Positions 44,644 through 54,678 of a DNA stretch of 64,000 nucleotides are shown piece by piece; the stretch's first letter is position 1; each line of letters begins with the position of its first letter. This DNA is from Candidatus Solibacter sp. (GTDB lineage Bacteria; Acidobacteriota; Terriglobia; Bryobacterales; Bryobacteraceae), in NCBI GenBank assembly GCA_013822245.1, contig PNKE01000059.1, positions 1 to 64,000 of the forward strand, read 5' to 3'. The notes below the pieces were generated by a model that saw only the letters and a list, made by a program, of their open reading frames with translations, searched no databases and was not told where the DNA came from. The position numbers were made by a program, and so were the translations under genes.

Positions 44644-47151
44644 GTGGCTTCCAACGGCAAGAAACCTGAGGTGATGGCTCCGGCCGGATACTGGCGGCAA
44701 CTCCATGCGGCGGTAGAGGCAGGGGCGGACGCGGTGTATTTCGGGCTGAAGCATTTCACGGCGCGGGCGAAGGTGGGGTTTTCGATCGATGAGTTGCCCG
44801 AGGCGATGCGGACGCTGCACCGGCGGGGGGTGCGCGGGTTCGTCACGTTCAACACGCTGATCTTCGATCACGAGATCGGCGCGGCGGCCAAGGCGCTGGC
44901 GCGGATCGCCGAGGCGGGCGCGGATGCAGTGATCGTGCAGGACGCGGGGATTCTCAAACTGGCGAGGCGGATCGCCCCGGAGTTGGAGATCCATGCCAGC
45001 ACTCAGATGAGCGTGACCGATACGGCGGGTGCGCGGAGAGCGGCCGCGTTGGGAGCGTCGAGGGTGACGCTGGCGCGGGAGCTTTCGATCAAAGAGATCG
45101 GCGCGATTGCCGCGGCGGTGGACGTTGAGTTGGAGGTGTTCGTACACGGGGCGCTGTGCGTGGCGTACTCAGGGCAGTGTTTTTCGTCGGAGGCGTGGGG
45201 CGGGCGGAGCGCGAACCGGGGGTTGTGCGCGCAGGCGTGCCGGATGCCGTACGAGATGCTGGTGGACGGGGTGCTGAAGCCGCTTGGGGATGCGCGGTAT
45301 TTGCTGTCGCCGAACGATTTATTTGCGCTGAACCAGGTGCCGGAATTGATGGCGTTGGGGTTGGCTGCGTTCAAGATCGAGGGCCGGTACAAGGAAGCCG
45401 ACTATGTGGCGGCGGCGACGAGCGCCTATCGCAGGGCGGTGGACGACGCGTGGGCGGGGCGGGCGTTGACGGTGAGCGAAGGAGAGAAACTGGATCTGGA
45501 GCAGGTGTATTCGCGTGGGATGGGCGCGCATTTCGTGAATGGGACGAATCATCAGACGGTGGTGACGGGGCGGACGCCGAGGCACAGGGGCGTGTTGATG
45601 GGCGAGGTGGTGAGGACGGCGGGCGCGGGCGTGATTGTGAGAACGGGCGAGGCGCATCGGGTATGGCCGCTCAAAGCCGGCGACGGGGTGGTGTTTGATG
45701 CGGCGGACTGGCGGAGTCCGCAGGAGGAGGAAGAGGGCGGGCGGGTGTTTGAAGCGCTGGAGGCGTGGGGCGGGCTTTTGGAGTTGAGATTCAGGCACGA
45801 TGCGATCCGCATGGGAAGGATCCGGGCGGGGGATCTGGTGTGGCGGACCGATGATCCGGCGGTGGAGAAGCGGTTGAGGAAGTATACGCAGGCGGCGTCG
45901 CCGGTGACGCGGCAGCGGGTGGATGTGACGGTGAGGGCGAGCGTGGGCGAGGCGCTGGAGACGAGATGGCAAGTGGGCGCGACGGCGGTGATGGTGAGGT
46001 CAAACGATGCGCTTGGGGCGGCGCGGGAGCGGGGGCTGACGGTGGATGCGTTGAGGGAACAACTGGGCAGGCTGGGGGGGACGGCGTATGAACTGGGCGA
46101 GTTGACCTTGGAGATGCGAGGGCAGGCGTTCGCGCCGGTGTCGGCGTTGAACCAGATGCGGCGGGAGGCGGTGGCGGCCCTGGAGGAGATGCAGGGGCGC
46201 AGGCCGGTGGCGCGGGTGGAGGATCCGGAGTGGGCGGCGGCGGGGGCGCTGAGGTTTAAGAGGCCGGAAGTGAGCCACGTCGAGGCGAGGCTGCATTTGC
46301 TGGTAAGGACGGCGGAGCAGTTGGACGCGGCGATCGAGGCGGGGCCGGAGTCGGTGACGCTGGATTACCTGGATCTGTATGGCTTGAGGCCGTCGGTGGA
46401 GCGAGTTGTGGGGGCGGGGTTGAAGTGCAGGGTGGCTAGCCCGAGAGTGTTGAAGCCTGGCGAGGAGAAGATGGCGGACTTCCTGGTGAGGCTGGGGTGT
46501 CCGATATTGGTGAGGCCGGCGGGACTGATCGAGATGTTGCGGGGCCGGGAAGGGGTGGAGTTGACCGGGGATTTCAGCTTGAACGCGGCCAACGCGCTGA
46601 CGGCGCGGATGCTGCTCGATGACGGACTGGAGCGATTGACGCCTACGCATGACTTGAACGCCGAGCAGGTGGCGGCGCTGGCGCGGGCCGCGGGGGCGGA
46701 CAGGATCGAGGCAGTGGCGTATCATCACCTGCCGGTGTTTCACACCGAGCATTGCGTCTTTTGCCGGTTTTTGTCGACGGGGACGACGTATGAAGACTGC
46801 GGGCGGCCGTGCGAAAAGCACCGCGTTGAACTGCGGGACGAGAAGGGGCGTTCGCATCCGGTGCTGGCCGATGTGGGGTGCAGGAACACGGTGTTCGGGG
46901 CCGAAGCGCAGGAGGCGAGCCTGCACATGAAGCCGTGGCTGGAAGCGGGGATCAGGCATTACAGGCTGGAGTTCGCGCATGAGACGGCGGAACAGGTGGC
47001 CGGGGTGGCGGGGGCATTCAAAGAAGCGCTGGCAGGGTGGATCGACTACAGGGAGTTGGGCGCAAGGCTGAAGCGAGCCGCGCCGCAGGGGGTGACACAG
47101 GGGAGTCTTTTCGTTTCGCCGGGGTATCTGGAGTTGCCGGTGCTCGAATGA
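44644..47151 (+). CDS. rlhA: U32-family protein, RlhA-type (23S rRNA C2501 hydroxylation)
   Basis: 835 residues, GTG start at 44644. Peptidase U32 fold: PEVMAPAGYWRQLHAAVEAGADAVYFG, FVHGALCVAYSGQCFSSEAWGGRSANRGLCAQACR with clustered cysteines, FKIEGRYKEADYVAAAT, and a long C-terminal part with further cysteines (HTEHCVFCRFLSTGTTYEDCGRPCEKH). The large size and second half (DUF3656) fit RlhA, which hydroxylates C2501 of 23S rRNA. Followed by a coupled Nudix gene. Confidence 0.87.
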   Translation: MASNGKKPEVMAPAGYWRQLHAAVEAGADAVYFGLKHFTARAKVGFSIDELPEAMRTLHRRGVRGFVTFNTLIFDHEIGAAAKALARIAEAGADAVIVQDAGILKLARRIAPELEIHASTQMSVTDTAGARRAAALGASRVTLARELSIKEIGAIAAAVDVELEVFVHGALCVAYSGQCFSSEAWGGRSANRGLCAQACRMPYEMLVDGVLKPLGDARYLLSPNDLFALNQVPELMALGLAAFKIEGRYKEADYVAAATSAYRRAVDDAWAGRALTVSEGEKLDLEQVYSRGMGAHFVNGTNHQTVVTGRTPRHRGVLMGEVVRTAGAGVIVRTGEAHRVWPLKAGDGVVFDAADWRSPQEEEEGGRVFEALEAWGGLLELRFRHDAIRMGRIRAGDLVWRTDDPAVEKRLRKYTQAASPVTRQRVDVTVRASVGEALETRWQVGATAVMVRSNDALGAARERGLTVDALREQLGRLGGTAYELGELTLEMRGQAFAPVSALNQMRREAVAALEEMQGRRPVARVEDPEWAAAGALRFKRPEVSHVEARLHLLVRTAEQLDAAIEAGPESVTLDYLDLYGLRPSVERVVGAGLKCRVASPRVLKPGEEKMADFLVRLGCPILVRPAGLIEMLRGREGVELTGDFSLNAANALTARMLLDDGLERLTPTHDLNAEQVAALARAAGADRIEAVAYHHLPVFHTEHCVFCRFLSTGTTYEDCGRPCEKHRVELRDEKGRSHPVLADVGCRNTVFGAEAQEASLHMKPWLEAGIRHYRLEFAHETAEQVAGVAGAFKEALAGWIDYRELGARLKRAAPQGVTQGSLFVSPGYLELPVLE

Positions 47152-47561
47152 GCGAGAGGATCATGAAGGCGGCGCTGTTTGTGGAGCGGGACGGGCGGAT
47201 CCTGTTGTGCAGGCGGCGGGAGGGGTCGCAGTTGCTGATTCTGCCGGGGGGCAAACTGGAGGAGGGGGAGACGGCGGAAGAGGCGCTCAAGAGGGAGCTG
47301 ATGGAGGAATTGGGTGACGTGGAGGTGGCGGGGTTGTATAGGGTGGGGAGGTATGAGGGTCGGGCGGCGGGGGAGATGAGGAAGAGAGTGGTGATCGAGT
47401 TGTTCGGGGGTGAATTGCGGGGCGAAGCGAGGGCGTGCGCGGAGGTTGGGGAACTGGTTTGGCACGGGGCCGGCGATGATGAGGCGCGGCTGGCGCCGAG
47501 TCTGCGGGAGTCGATATTGCCGGATCTGCGGGCAAGAGGGTTGCTGCCCGGGAAGGGCTGA
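47148..47561 (+). CDS. Nudix hydrolase
   Basis: 137 residues from ATG 47148, overlapping the upstream stop (ATGA). Nudix box GGKLEEGETAEEALKRELMEELGD (GX5EX7REUXEEXGU) at about residues 34-57. The N-terminus LLCRRREGSQLLILPGG is MutT-like. Hydrolyses a nucleoside diphosphate derivative; target unknown. Confidence 0.9.
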   Translation: MSERIMKAALFVERDGRILLCRRREGSQLLILPGGKLEEGETAEEALKRELMEELGDVEVAGLYRVGRYEGRAAGEMRKRVVIELFGGELRGEARACAEVGELVWHGAGDDEARLAPSLRESILPDLRARGLLPGKG

Positions 47562-47573
47562 CGCCGGGGCCGG

Positions 47574-48575
47574 TCAGTCCTTTGGGGCGTAGTAGCCGCG
47601 GCGGGCCTGTGTTCTGAGGTCCTTGTTCCTGGGGCGGATTTCGACGCGGCGGAAGGCGCCGTCGCGGTTCTGATTTGAAGACGAATAGCCGATGGCGTAT
47701 TGGGTGCGCATGTCCTCTTCAATCTGTTTGTAGATGTCGTCGAGGGAGTTGCGGCGGTCGACGCGGAAGATGCGGCCGCCGGTTTCGTTGCCCATGCGCT
47801 TCATCGCGCCTTCGCCGGAGTAGCCGCCGAACATGGCGGAGGTGTAGCGGGGGTCTTCGTAGAGGATGGGAAAGATGATGGCGTCGGATTTGTGGGCGGC
47901 TTCGATGGCCTCCTCGATTTTGGTGCGGCTGCCGACGTCGACACCGTCGGTGATGAGGACGATAGCCTTGCGGCCGACTTCGTTTTGCAGGCGGTCGCGG
48001 GCGGCGAGCCAGACGGCGTCATAGAGGACGGTGCCGCGCGCGCCGCCGGGGATGGGGACAGTAGAGGGCGTGACGACGCCGGAGACGCCGGCGTTGATGC
48101 GAAGTTCGCGCAGGCCGCGTTCGAGCAGAGCGAGCGAGCCGGTGAGGTCCTGGAGGAGGTCGGCGTCGGCGCCGAAGCTGATGATGAAGGCCATGTCCTT
48201 GGGCTTGAGGACCTTGGCGAAAAAGGTGGACGAGGCGCGCCTTTCCACCTCGATGAGGTTCTCCTGGCTGCGGCTGACGTCGATCAACAGGCCGAGGGTG
48301 AGGGGCTGGTTGGTTTCACGGGTGAAGAAGCGGGGCTCTTGCTTTTTGCCGTCCTCGTAGATGTCGAAATCCTCGGCCTTGAGGCCGCCGGCGTAGGCTC
48401 CGCGCTTGTCGCGAACATTGAAATAGATGTTGACCAGATCGACGTCGATCTTGATGACCTGGTCTTCCTCGACGGGCGGGACGGGCGCGGCGGGCTTGGG
48501 CGGCGCCTGGGCGCTTAGCGCCAGGACGGCGAGCGACAGCAATAGCGGGATGCGAAGGTTCACCAACTTCACCAT
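47574..48575 (-). CDS. exported VWFA-domain protein, Acidobacteria type
   Basis: 333 residues from ATG 48575. Signal peptide (LRIPLLLSLAVLALSAQA), proline-rich linker, DVDLVNIYFNVRDKRGAYAGGL (typical of the acidobacterial family), then a von Willebrand A domain with MIDAS DVSRSQ (DxSxS) and Thr/Asp positions. Family members are expanded in Acidobacteria; their ligands are unknown. Secreted or surface adhesin-like. Confidence 0.92.
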   Translation of the reverse strand: MVKLVNLRIPLLLSLAVLALSAQAPPKPAAPVPPVEEDQVIKIDVDLVNIYFNVRDKRGAYAGGLKAEDFDIYEDGKKQEPRFFTRETNQPLTLGLLIDVSRSQENLIEVERRASSTFFAKVLKPKDMAFIISFGADADLLQDLTGSLALLERGLRELRINAGVSGVVTPSTVPIPGGARGTVLYDAVWLAARDRLQNEVGRKAIVLITDGVDVGSRTKIEEAIEAAHKSDAIIFPILYEDPRYTSAMFGGYSGEGAMKRMGNETGGRIFRVDRRNSLDDIYKQIEEDMRTQYAIGYSSSNQNRDGAFRRVEIRPRNKDLRTQARRGYYAPKD

Positions 48576-48613
48576 GGCATACTTGTGGATGCAGCCGAGG
48601 GCCTGCACGTTCC

Positions 48614-49219
48614 ATGCGCAAAGCGGTTTCCCACCTGAAACAGGCCTGTCCCGTGATGTCGGGGATTATCGACAGATGGGGCGCGCCCAAGATTGAATAC
48701 CTGGATGCGGACTTCAAGACGCTGTCGCGTTGCATTGTCGGACAACAGCTCAGCGGCAAGGCGGCGCGGACGATATTCGGGCGGTTTGAGGCTGCGTGCG
48801 GGCGGGGCGGAGTGACGCCGGCGGCGATTCTCAAGCTGGGCGAGGAGGGTTTGCGGCCGCTGGGATTGTCGATGCAAAAGTCGGGTTATCTGATCGATCT
48901 GGCGGAGAAGACGCGGGCGCGGAAGTTGCGATTCGACAGGCTGGAGAAGATGGGCGACGAAGAGGTGATCGAACATCTGACGCAGGTGAAGGGCGTGGGC
49001 GTGTGGACGGCGCAGATGCTGCTGATGTTTGCGCTGCGGCGCGAGGATGTATTTCCGACAGGCGATCTGGGCATCCGGAACGCGATCCAGCGGGCGTGGG
49101 CGATGGAAGAGCCGCCGAAGCCGGCGCGGATGGAGGAGATCGCCGGGCCGTGGCGGCCGTACAGGACGCTTGCGTGCTGGTATCTATGGCGGAGCCTGGA
49201 GAACCAGGCGGGGCTATGA
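48614..49219 (+). CDS. DNA-3-methyladenine glycosylase II (AlkA-like)
   Basis: 201 residues. Helix-hairpin-helix-GPD family: IVGQQLSGKAARTI (start of fold), HhH LTQVKGVGVWTAQMLLMFALRREDVFPTGDLGI with the catalytic Asp in PTGDLGI. Removes alkylated bases from DNA. Its stop overlaps the Nudix start (ATGA at 49216). Confidence 0.92.
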   Translation: MRKAVSHLKQACPVMSGIIDRWGAPKIEYLDADFKTLSRCIVGQQLSGKAARTIFGRFEAACGRGGVTPAAILKLGEEGLRPLGLSMQKSGYLIDLAEKTRARKLRFDRLEKMGDEEVIEHLTQVKGVGVWTAQMLLMFALRREDVFPTGDLGIRNAIQRAWAMEEPPKPARMEEIAGPWRPYRTLACWYLWRSLENQAGL

Positions 49220-49776
49220 GGGTGGACGGGGAGCATGCGTCGCGGGCGCCTCTGATTGCGGCGCTGGAGCGCCATACGCCGTACGACGCGCATGAGGCGG
49301 AGATGCGGGTACGGATATTGGAGTTTGTGCGCGGGCACGAGGATTGTTTCGAGCGGTCGCAGAGGGCGGGGCATGTCACGGGTTCTGCCTGGATCGTGGA
49401 CACGAAGCGGACGCGTGCGCTGTTGACGCATCACGCGAAGTTGAACAAGTGGCTGCAACCGGGAGGGCACTGCGACGGCGATGGCGACGTGGCGCGGGTG
49501 GCGCTCAGGGAGGCGCAGGAGGAGACCGGGATTCAGCATTTGCGGGTGTGGGGCGATGCGATCTTCGACGTGGATGCGCATGAGATTCCGGCGCGGGGCG
49601 AGGAGCCGGCGCATGTGCATTACGACATCCGGTACCTGATCGAAGCGCCGGCGGACGCGCCGCTGGTGGTGAGCGACGAATCGCACGAGCTTGTCTGGGT
49701 GGCGCTGGAGGATGTTGAGAAGCTGAATACGGATGCGTCGGTACTGCGGATGGTGGCGCGGACGCGGGCGCTATAG
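49216..49776 (+). CDS. Nudix hydrolase
   Basis: 186 residues from ATG 49216. Nudix box GGHCDGDGDVARVALREAQEETGI (the glutamate at G+6 is replaced, REAQEETG kept), preceded by LTHHAKLNKWLQPGG. The C-terminal segment is beta-rich (VHYDIRYLIEAP). Coupled to alkA-like gene. Function unspecified. Confidence 0.88.
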   Translation: MRVDGEHASRAPLIAALERHTPYDAHEAEMRVRILEFVRGHEDCFERSQRAGHVTGSAWIVDTKRTRALLTHHAKLNKWLQPGGHCDGDGDVARVALREAQEETGIQHLRVWGDAIFDVDAHEIPARGEEPAHVHYDIRYLIEAPADAPLVVSDESHELVWVALEDVEKLNTDASVLRMVARTRAL

Positions 49777-50811
49777 GGGTTCCTGCATGGTCATGCAGTG
49801 GAGGGCGCCGAGGCCGAGGACGAGGTCGACGGCATGGATGCCGATGACTTCTCGCGAGGGGAACAGGCGCGCGAGGGTGTTCAGGGCGATGCGGTCGCTG
49901 GGGTGGTGGAATGTCGGCACGAGCACGGTCTTGTTGGCGATGTAGAAGTTGGCGTAAGAGGCCGGAAGGAGCTGGCCGGCGTATTCGACACGGCCTGGCA
50001 TGGGGAGTTCGACGACGCGGAGTGGTTTTCCGCGCTCGTCTTTTGAACGGCAGAGGATGTCGAGGTTCTCGGCAAGGGGGGCGTGGTTGGGGTCGTCGCG
50101 ATTGTCTTCGACGGCGGCGATGACGGTGGAACGTGAGACGAAGCGGGCGATGTCGTCGACGTGGCCGTGGGTGTCGTCGCCGGCGATGCCGCGGTTGAGC
50201 CAGATGACGTTGGACGCGCCAAGCCAGCCTTCGAGCAGGGCTTCCAGTTGTTCGCGCGAGACGCCGGGATTGCGCTGCTGGACTTCGCTGAGCAGGCACT
50301 CTTCGGTGGTCAGCAGCGAGCCTGATCCGTTGACGTCGATCGAGCCGCCTTCGAGCACGATGCGGCGTTCGTTGAGGGCGGGGAATGCGAGTTCGGTTTC
50401 CGCGAGTTCACCGGCGAGGCGGCCGGCGGTGTCGTCGAGCTTCCAGTTCTTATACTTCGCCCAGCCGTTGAAATGCCATTTGACGGCCACTTTGGCGTGG
50501 CCCGGTCCGATGACCCAGGTGGGCAGGAAGTCGCGGGTCCAACCGCGGTTGGTCGCGGTTTCGAAGAGATGGACGCTTGGCGACCAGGCGCCGGCTTTCT
50601 TCAGCAGATCGCGGACCTGGCGCTTGGCTTTCAGCGGAACGAAGATGTTGACGTCTTCGTGGCGCGCGAGGATGCGGACGATTTCGGCGTAGAGGAAAGG
50701 GATGGGGGCGAACTTGCCGGGCCAGTCGGATTGCTCATGGGGCCAGGCGAGCCAGGTGGCTTTGTGCGGCGCCCATTCGGCGGGCATGAGGTAGGAGGAT
50801 GGCGAAGGCAT
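49771..50811 (-). CDS. aguA: agmatine deiminase
   Basis: 346 residues from ATG 50811. Converts agmatine to N-carbamoylputrescine. Motifs: MPAEWAPHKATWLAWPH, WTRDFLPTWVIGPGHA, RRIVLEGGSIDVNGSGSLLTTEECLL, HGHVDDIARFV (catalytic His/Asp), late ANFYIANKTVLVPTFHHPSD and a C-terminal GALHCMTMQEPL with the nucleophilic Cys. Next to aguB on the same strand; the two genes abut (4 bases). Confidence 0.94.
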   Translation of the reverse strand: MPSPSSYLMPAEWAPHKATWLAWPHEQSDWPGKFAPIPFLYAEIVRILARHEDVNIFVPLKAKRQVRDLLKKAGAWSPSVHLFETATNRGWTRDFLPTWVIGPGHAKVAVKWHFNGWAKYKNWKLDDTAGRLAGELAETELAFPALNERRIVLEGGSIDVNGSGSLLTTEECLLSEVQQRNPGVSREQLEALLEGWLGASNVIWLNRGIAGDDTHGHVDDIARFVSRSTVIAAVEDNRDDPNHAPLAENLDILCRSKDERGKPLRVVELPMPGRVEYAGQLLPASYANFYIANKTVLVPTFHHPSDRIALNTLARLFPSREVIGIHAVDLVLGLGALHCMTMQEPL

Positions 50812-50815
50812 CGAG

Positions 50816-51709
50816 CTAGGCTCCGTCCCAGCGTTTGGTGATGGAAGAGTAGTGGCCGATGCGGCGGTCGCGGAAGAAGGGCCAGTTGCGCCGGACCTCT
50901 TCGATGCGGGCGGTGTCGCAGCCGACGATGAGGATGTCTTCGTTCTGGTGGGGGGCGTCGGCGATGACGGCGCCGAAGGGGTCGGCGGCGAAGGAGTTGC
51001 CCCAGAATTCGAGGCCGTGATCGGGCGTGCCCTCGAAGCCGACGCGGTTGACGGCGGCGACATAGATGCCGTTGGCGATGGCGTGGCCGCGCTGGATGGT
51101 GCGCCAGGCGTCGAGCTGCGAGGGGCCGTACTGCTGCTTCTCATGCGGATGCCAGCCGATGGCGGTGGGGTAGAACAGGATGTCGGCGCCTTGCAGTGCC
51201 GTGAGGCGGGCCGCTTCGGGATACCACTGGTCCCAGCAGACCAGGACGCCGATTTTGGCGAACGGCGTGTCGAACACTTTGAAGCCGAGGTCGCCGGGCG
51301 TGAAGTAGAACTTTTCGAAGTAGAGCGGATCGTCGGGGATGTGCATCTTGCGGTAGATGCCCATGAGCGAACCGTCGGGTCCAAGCACCGCGGCGGTGTT
51401 GTGGTAGAGGCCGCGGGCGCGGCGTTCAAAGAGAGAGGCGATGACGACGATGCCGAGTTCGGCGGCGATGCGGCCGAGGGTGTCGGTGGAGGGTCCGGGG
51501 ATCGGTTCGGCCAGGTCGAAGAGCCGGGCGTCTTCGTCGCGGCAGAAGTATTGGGAGGTGAACAGTTCCTGGAGGCAGACGATATGCGCGCCGCGGGCGG
51601 CGGCTTCGCGGACGCGAGTGACGGCCTTTTCGAGGTTCTCTCCCTGGTGGTTGGAGCAGGTCATCTGGACCAGGCCGGCAGTGAACTCTCTGCGGGAAGG
51701 TGCGGGCAT
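50816..51709 (-). CDS. aguB: N-carbamoylputrescine amidase
   Basis: 297 residues. Nitrilase superfamily Glu-Lys-Cys triad: E48 (CLQELFTSQ), K121 (YRKMHIPDDP), C157 (LVCWDQWYPE). Produces putrescine from agmatine with aguA. The fold and length fit AguB, and the neighbour makes the assignment strong. Upstream on minus strand of aguA. Confidence 0.95.
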   Translation of the reverse strand: MPAPSRREFTAGLVQMTCSNHQGENLEKAVTRVREAAARGAHIVCLQELFTSQYFCRDEDARLFDLAEPIPGPSTDTLGRIAAELGIVVIASLFERRARGLYHNTAAVLGPDGSLMGIYRKMHIPDDPLYFEKFYFTPGDLGFKVFDTPFAKIGVLVCWDQWYPEAARLTALQGADILFYPTAIGWHPHEKQQYGPSQLDAWRTIQRGHAIANGIYVAAVNRVGFEGTPDHGLEFWGNSFAADPFGAVIADAPHQNEDILIVGCDTARIEEVRRNWPFFRDRRIGHYSSITKRWDGA

Positions 51710-51729
51710 ACTTTACGATTGTTCCATAT

Positions 51730-54210
51730 ATGCTCTCGCGCAGACTGCTGACGATTTCACTGCTTTTCGCCCTGGTGCTCTCCGGCGCGGCGACGCCGCC
51801 GAAGGAACATTTCGGATTCACGCCCGGCGACGACTACAAGCTGGCGGACTTCGAGCAGGTGGCTTCGTATTTCCACAAGCTGGCGAAGGAATCGCCGCGC
51901 ATCCGCGTGGAGGAGTTTGGCAGGAGCGCTGAAGGCCGGCCGATGCTGGTGGCGTTCATCAGTTCGGAGGCGAATCTGAAGCGGCTGGCCCATTGGAAAG
52001 AGATGAACCGGAAGATGGCGCTTGGCCTGGCGTCGCCGGAAGAGGCTGAAAGGTACGCGCGCGAGGGCAAGGCGATTGTGTGGATCGATTCGGGGCTGCA
52101 TTCCACCGAGGTCGCGCCGGTGCAACATGCGCCGCGGCTGGCGTACACGATGGTGACGGGCGAGACGGAAGAGATCAAGCGGATCAGGGAGAAAGTGATT
52201 CTGATGCAGGTGCCGGTGATCAATCCGGACGGGCATCAGTTGACGGCGGAGTGGTACAGGAAAAACCTGGGCACGCCGCATGAGCTGGCGCCGTTGCCGG
52301 AGTTGTACCAGAAGTACTCAGGGCACGACAACAACCGCGACTACTTCATGATGAACCTGCCCGAGACGCGGGCGGTGAGCCGGATGCTGTTCCGCGAGTG
52401 GTATCCGCAGATCGTCTACAACCAGCACCAGGTGGCGCCGTTTCCGGCGCGGATCTTCATTCCGCCGTACGCCGAGCCGTTGAACCCGAACATTGCACCG
52501 GCGGTGATGGAGGGGATCAATTTAATCGGGTCGGTGATGAAGGAGCGGTTCCTGAGGGAGAAGAAGCCGGGCGTGATCAGCTACGTGAATTTCGATGGGT
52601 GGTGGAATGGCGGGTTGCGGTCCGCGCCGGCGTTTCACAACATGCACGGGATATTGACCGAGACGGCGGGCTACGTGTACGCGACGCCGTATGAGGTGAA
52701 GCCGTCGGAGATACCGGCGCGGTTCCAGAGCGGGATTCCGGCGCGGGAGCCGTCGATTTTCTATCCGATGCCGTGGAAGGGCGGACGGTGGGCGTTGAAC
52801 GATGCGGTGGAGTACATTTTGACGGCCGATATGGCGATTCTGGATCTGGCGGCGCGGCAGCCGGATTACTTCATCAAGAAGGCGTGGCTGATGGCGCGCG
52901 AGCAGATTGAAGCGGGCGAGAAGGGCGGTCCGTATGCGTACGTGGTGGCTCCGGAACAGCATGATGCGTCGTCGGCGGCGGAGATGGTGAAGCGGTTGCA
53001 GATGGGGGGCGTGGAGGTTCAGAAGGCGGCGGCGGAGTTTACGGCGGGCGGGAAGCAGTATCCGGCGGGGACGTGGGTGATGAAGGCGGGGCAGGCGTTC
53101 AGGGGGTATCTGGTGGATCTGATGGAGCCGCAGAAATATCCGGAGATCCGTATTGGCGAAGCGGGAGCGGTGAAGCGGCCGTATGATCTGGCCGGGTGGA
53201 CGCTTTCGATGCAGATGGGGGTGAAGGTGGACCGGGTGGATGAGCGGTTCGAGGCTGCGCTGGAGGGCGCGGGCGCGGTGGAGCCGGCTGCGCCGGTGCT
53301 GGATCACAAGCAGAATGCGGGTTTCGTGGCGTTGTCGAGGGCGTTGAAGAACGGCGGGAAGGTGTACAGGGCGGGCGACGGGGCGTTTCTCGCGGGCAAG
53401 CCGGAAGCGGCGAGGTGGGAAGTGACACAGCCGCGGGTGGCGCTGTATAAGCCGTGGACGGCGAATATGGATGCGGGGTGGACCGAGTGGGTGCTGGACA
53501 CGTTTGAGGTGGGGTTCACGGCGCTGCGCAATGCGGAGGTGAAGGCGGGCGGGCTGCGGGCGAAGTATGACGTGATTATTCTGGCGCAGCAGGCGGTGCA
53601 GTCGATTCTGCATGGCCAGCGGGCGGGTTCGCGGACGGGGGCTGGGCGGTATGGGGCGGCGGAGAAGAGCCAGCCGAGGCCGGAACATGCGGGGGGGATC
53701 GGCGTTGGTGGGGTGGAGGCGCTGGAGGAGTTTGTCAGGGCCGGGGGGACGCTGGTGGCGTTCGACACGGCGGCGGAACTGCCGATGGAGATGATGGATA
53801 TCGGAGTGAGTGGGACGCTGCGGACGGGCGGGGCGGCGGGATGGATGTGTCCGGGGTCGCTGCTGAGGGTGACGGTGGACAATACGCATCCGCTGGCGTT
53901 CGGGATGCCGGCCGAGGCGATCATCACGATGACGGGCGGGCAGGCGTTTGAAGTGACGCTGATGAAGGAGTACAACCAGGGCAAGCGGGAGGCGCGGGCG
54001 GTGGTGAACTACGCCAAGCAGAACCTGCTGGCCAGCGGGTGGCTGCAAGGCGAGCGGGAGGCCGCCGGCCGGGCGGCGATGGTGGAGGCAAAGCTGGGCG
54101 ACGGGCGGGTGGTGCTGTTCGGGTTCAGGCCGCAGTTCCGGGGGCAGAGCTTCGGAACGTTCAAGCTGCTGCTGAACGCGATCTATCTGGGGTCGTCGAA
54201 GCCGATCTGA
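51730..54210 (+). CDS. exported M14-like zinc carboxypeptidase
   Basis: 826 residues from ATG 51730. Signal peptide (SRRLLTISLLFALVLSGAA). Zinc ligands in GLHSTEVAP (HxxE) and the later His in YNQHQVAP, as in M14 peptidases; NNRDYFMMNLPETRA carries Arg/Asn for the carboxylate. A long C-terminal part (~360-826) has no recognised catalytic domain and may be substrate-binding. Probably degrades peptides outside the cell. Confidence 0.88.
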   Translation: MLSRRLLTISLLFALVLSGAATPPKEHFGFTPGDDYKLADFEQVASYFHKLAKESPRIRVEEFGRSAEGRPMLVAFISSEANLKRLAHWKEMNRKMALGLASPEEAERYAREGKAIVWIDSGLHSTEVAPVQHAPRLAYTMVTGETEEIKRIREKVILMQVPVINPDGHQLTAEWYRKNLGTPHELAPLPELYQKYSGHDNNRDYFMMNLPETRAVSRMLFREWYPQIVYNQHQVAPFPARIFIPPYAEPLNPNIAPAVMEGINLIGSVMKERFLREKKPGVISYVNFDGWWNGGLRSAPAFHNMHGILTETAGYVYATPYEVKPSEIPARFQSGIPAREPSIFYPMPWKGGRWALNDAVEYILTADMAILDLAARQPDYFIKKAWLMAREQIEAGEKGGPYAYVVAPEQHDASSAAEMVKRLQMGGVEVQKAAAEFTAGGKQYPAGTWVMKAGQAFRGYLVDLMEPQKYPEIRIGEAGAVKRPYDLAGWTLSMQMGVKVDRVDERFEAALEGAGAVEPAAPVLDHKQNAGFVALSRALKNGGKVYRAGDGAFLAGKPEAARWEVTQPRVALYKPWTANMDAGWTEWVLDTFEVGFTALRNAEVKAGGLRAKYDVIILAQQAVQSILHGQRAGSRTGAGRYGAAEKSQPRPEHAGGIGVGGVEALEEFVRAGGTLVAFDTAAELPMEMMDIGVSGTLRTGGAAGWMCPGSLLRVTVDNTHPLAFGMPAEAIITMTGGQAFEVTLMKEYNQGKREARAVVNYAKQNLLASGWLQGEREAAGRAAMVEAKLGDGRVVLFGFRPQFRGQSFGTFKLLLNAIYLGSSKPI

Positions 54211-54319
54211 GCGGGAGCCGAGGTTGCTGGAGCGGGAAATAGAGTTACCGCCCGCCCGGGGGCCTTCCATGCGGGGAGACCCCGGCGAGCGGGCTTCAGA
54301 ATTTGCGAATCAGGCTCCG

Positions 54320-54643
54320 CTATGCGCTGAACGACGAGCCGCAGCCGCAGGTGGACTTCACGTTCGGATTGCTGAACTTGAAGCCGGAGCCTTCGAGCGT
54401 TTCGACGTAGTCGACTTCGGCGCCATCGAGGTAGAGCATCGAGGCCTGGTCAATGAAGACTTTAAGCCCTTCAAATTCATAGGTTTTGTCGAGCATACCG
54501 GGGTCTGTCTCGAAGGCCATCGAGTAAGAGAAGCCCGAACAGCCGCCGCCGACAACCGAGATACGCAGCCCGGCGGGCTGGGGATCCTGGCTGGAGAGGA
54601 TCTCTTTCACTTTGCCGATCGCGCCTGAAGTCAAGTTCATCAT
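54320..54643 (-). CDS. erpA: iron-sulfur cluster insertion protein (ErpA/IscA family)
   Basis: 107 residues from ATG 54643 (54640 possible) with an AGGAGGG site. HesB/A-type carrier: GGGCSGFSY with first Cys, and CGCG at the C-terminal STCGCGSSFSA. Delivers Fe-S clusters to target enzymes. Upstream DNA contains two palindromes (54679-54691, 54698-54713) overlapping the expected promoter. Confidence 0.93.
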   Translation of the reverse strand: MMNLTSGAIGKVKEILSSQDPQPAGLRISVVGGGCSGFSYSMAFETDPGMLDKTYEFEGLKVFIDQASMLYLDGAEVDYVETLEGSGFKFSNPNVKSTCGCGSSFSA

Positions 54644-54678
54644 CTGGATATCAACCCTCCTGAGAAAGCTGCACGTAC

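Noticed and set aside
52522-54270. 582-aa minus-strand open frame across the M14 peptidase gene
   Set aside because: Arg/Pro-rich antisense shadow; the plus-strand frame has zinc ligands and a signal peptide.
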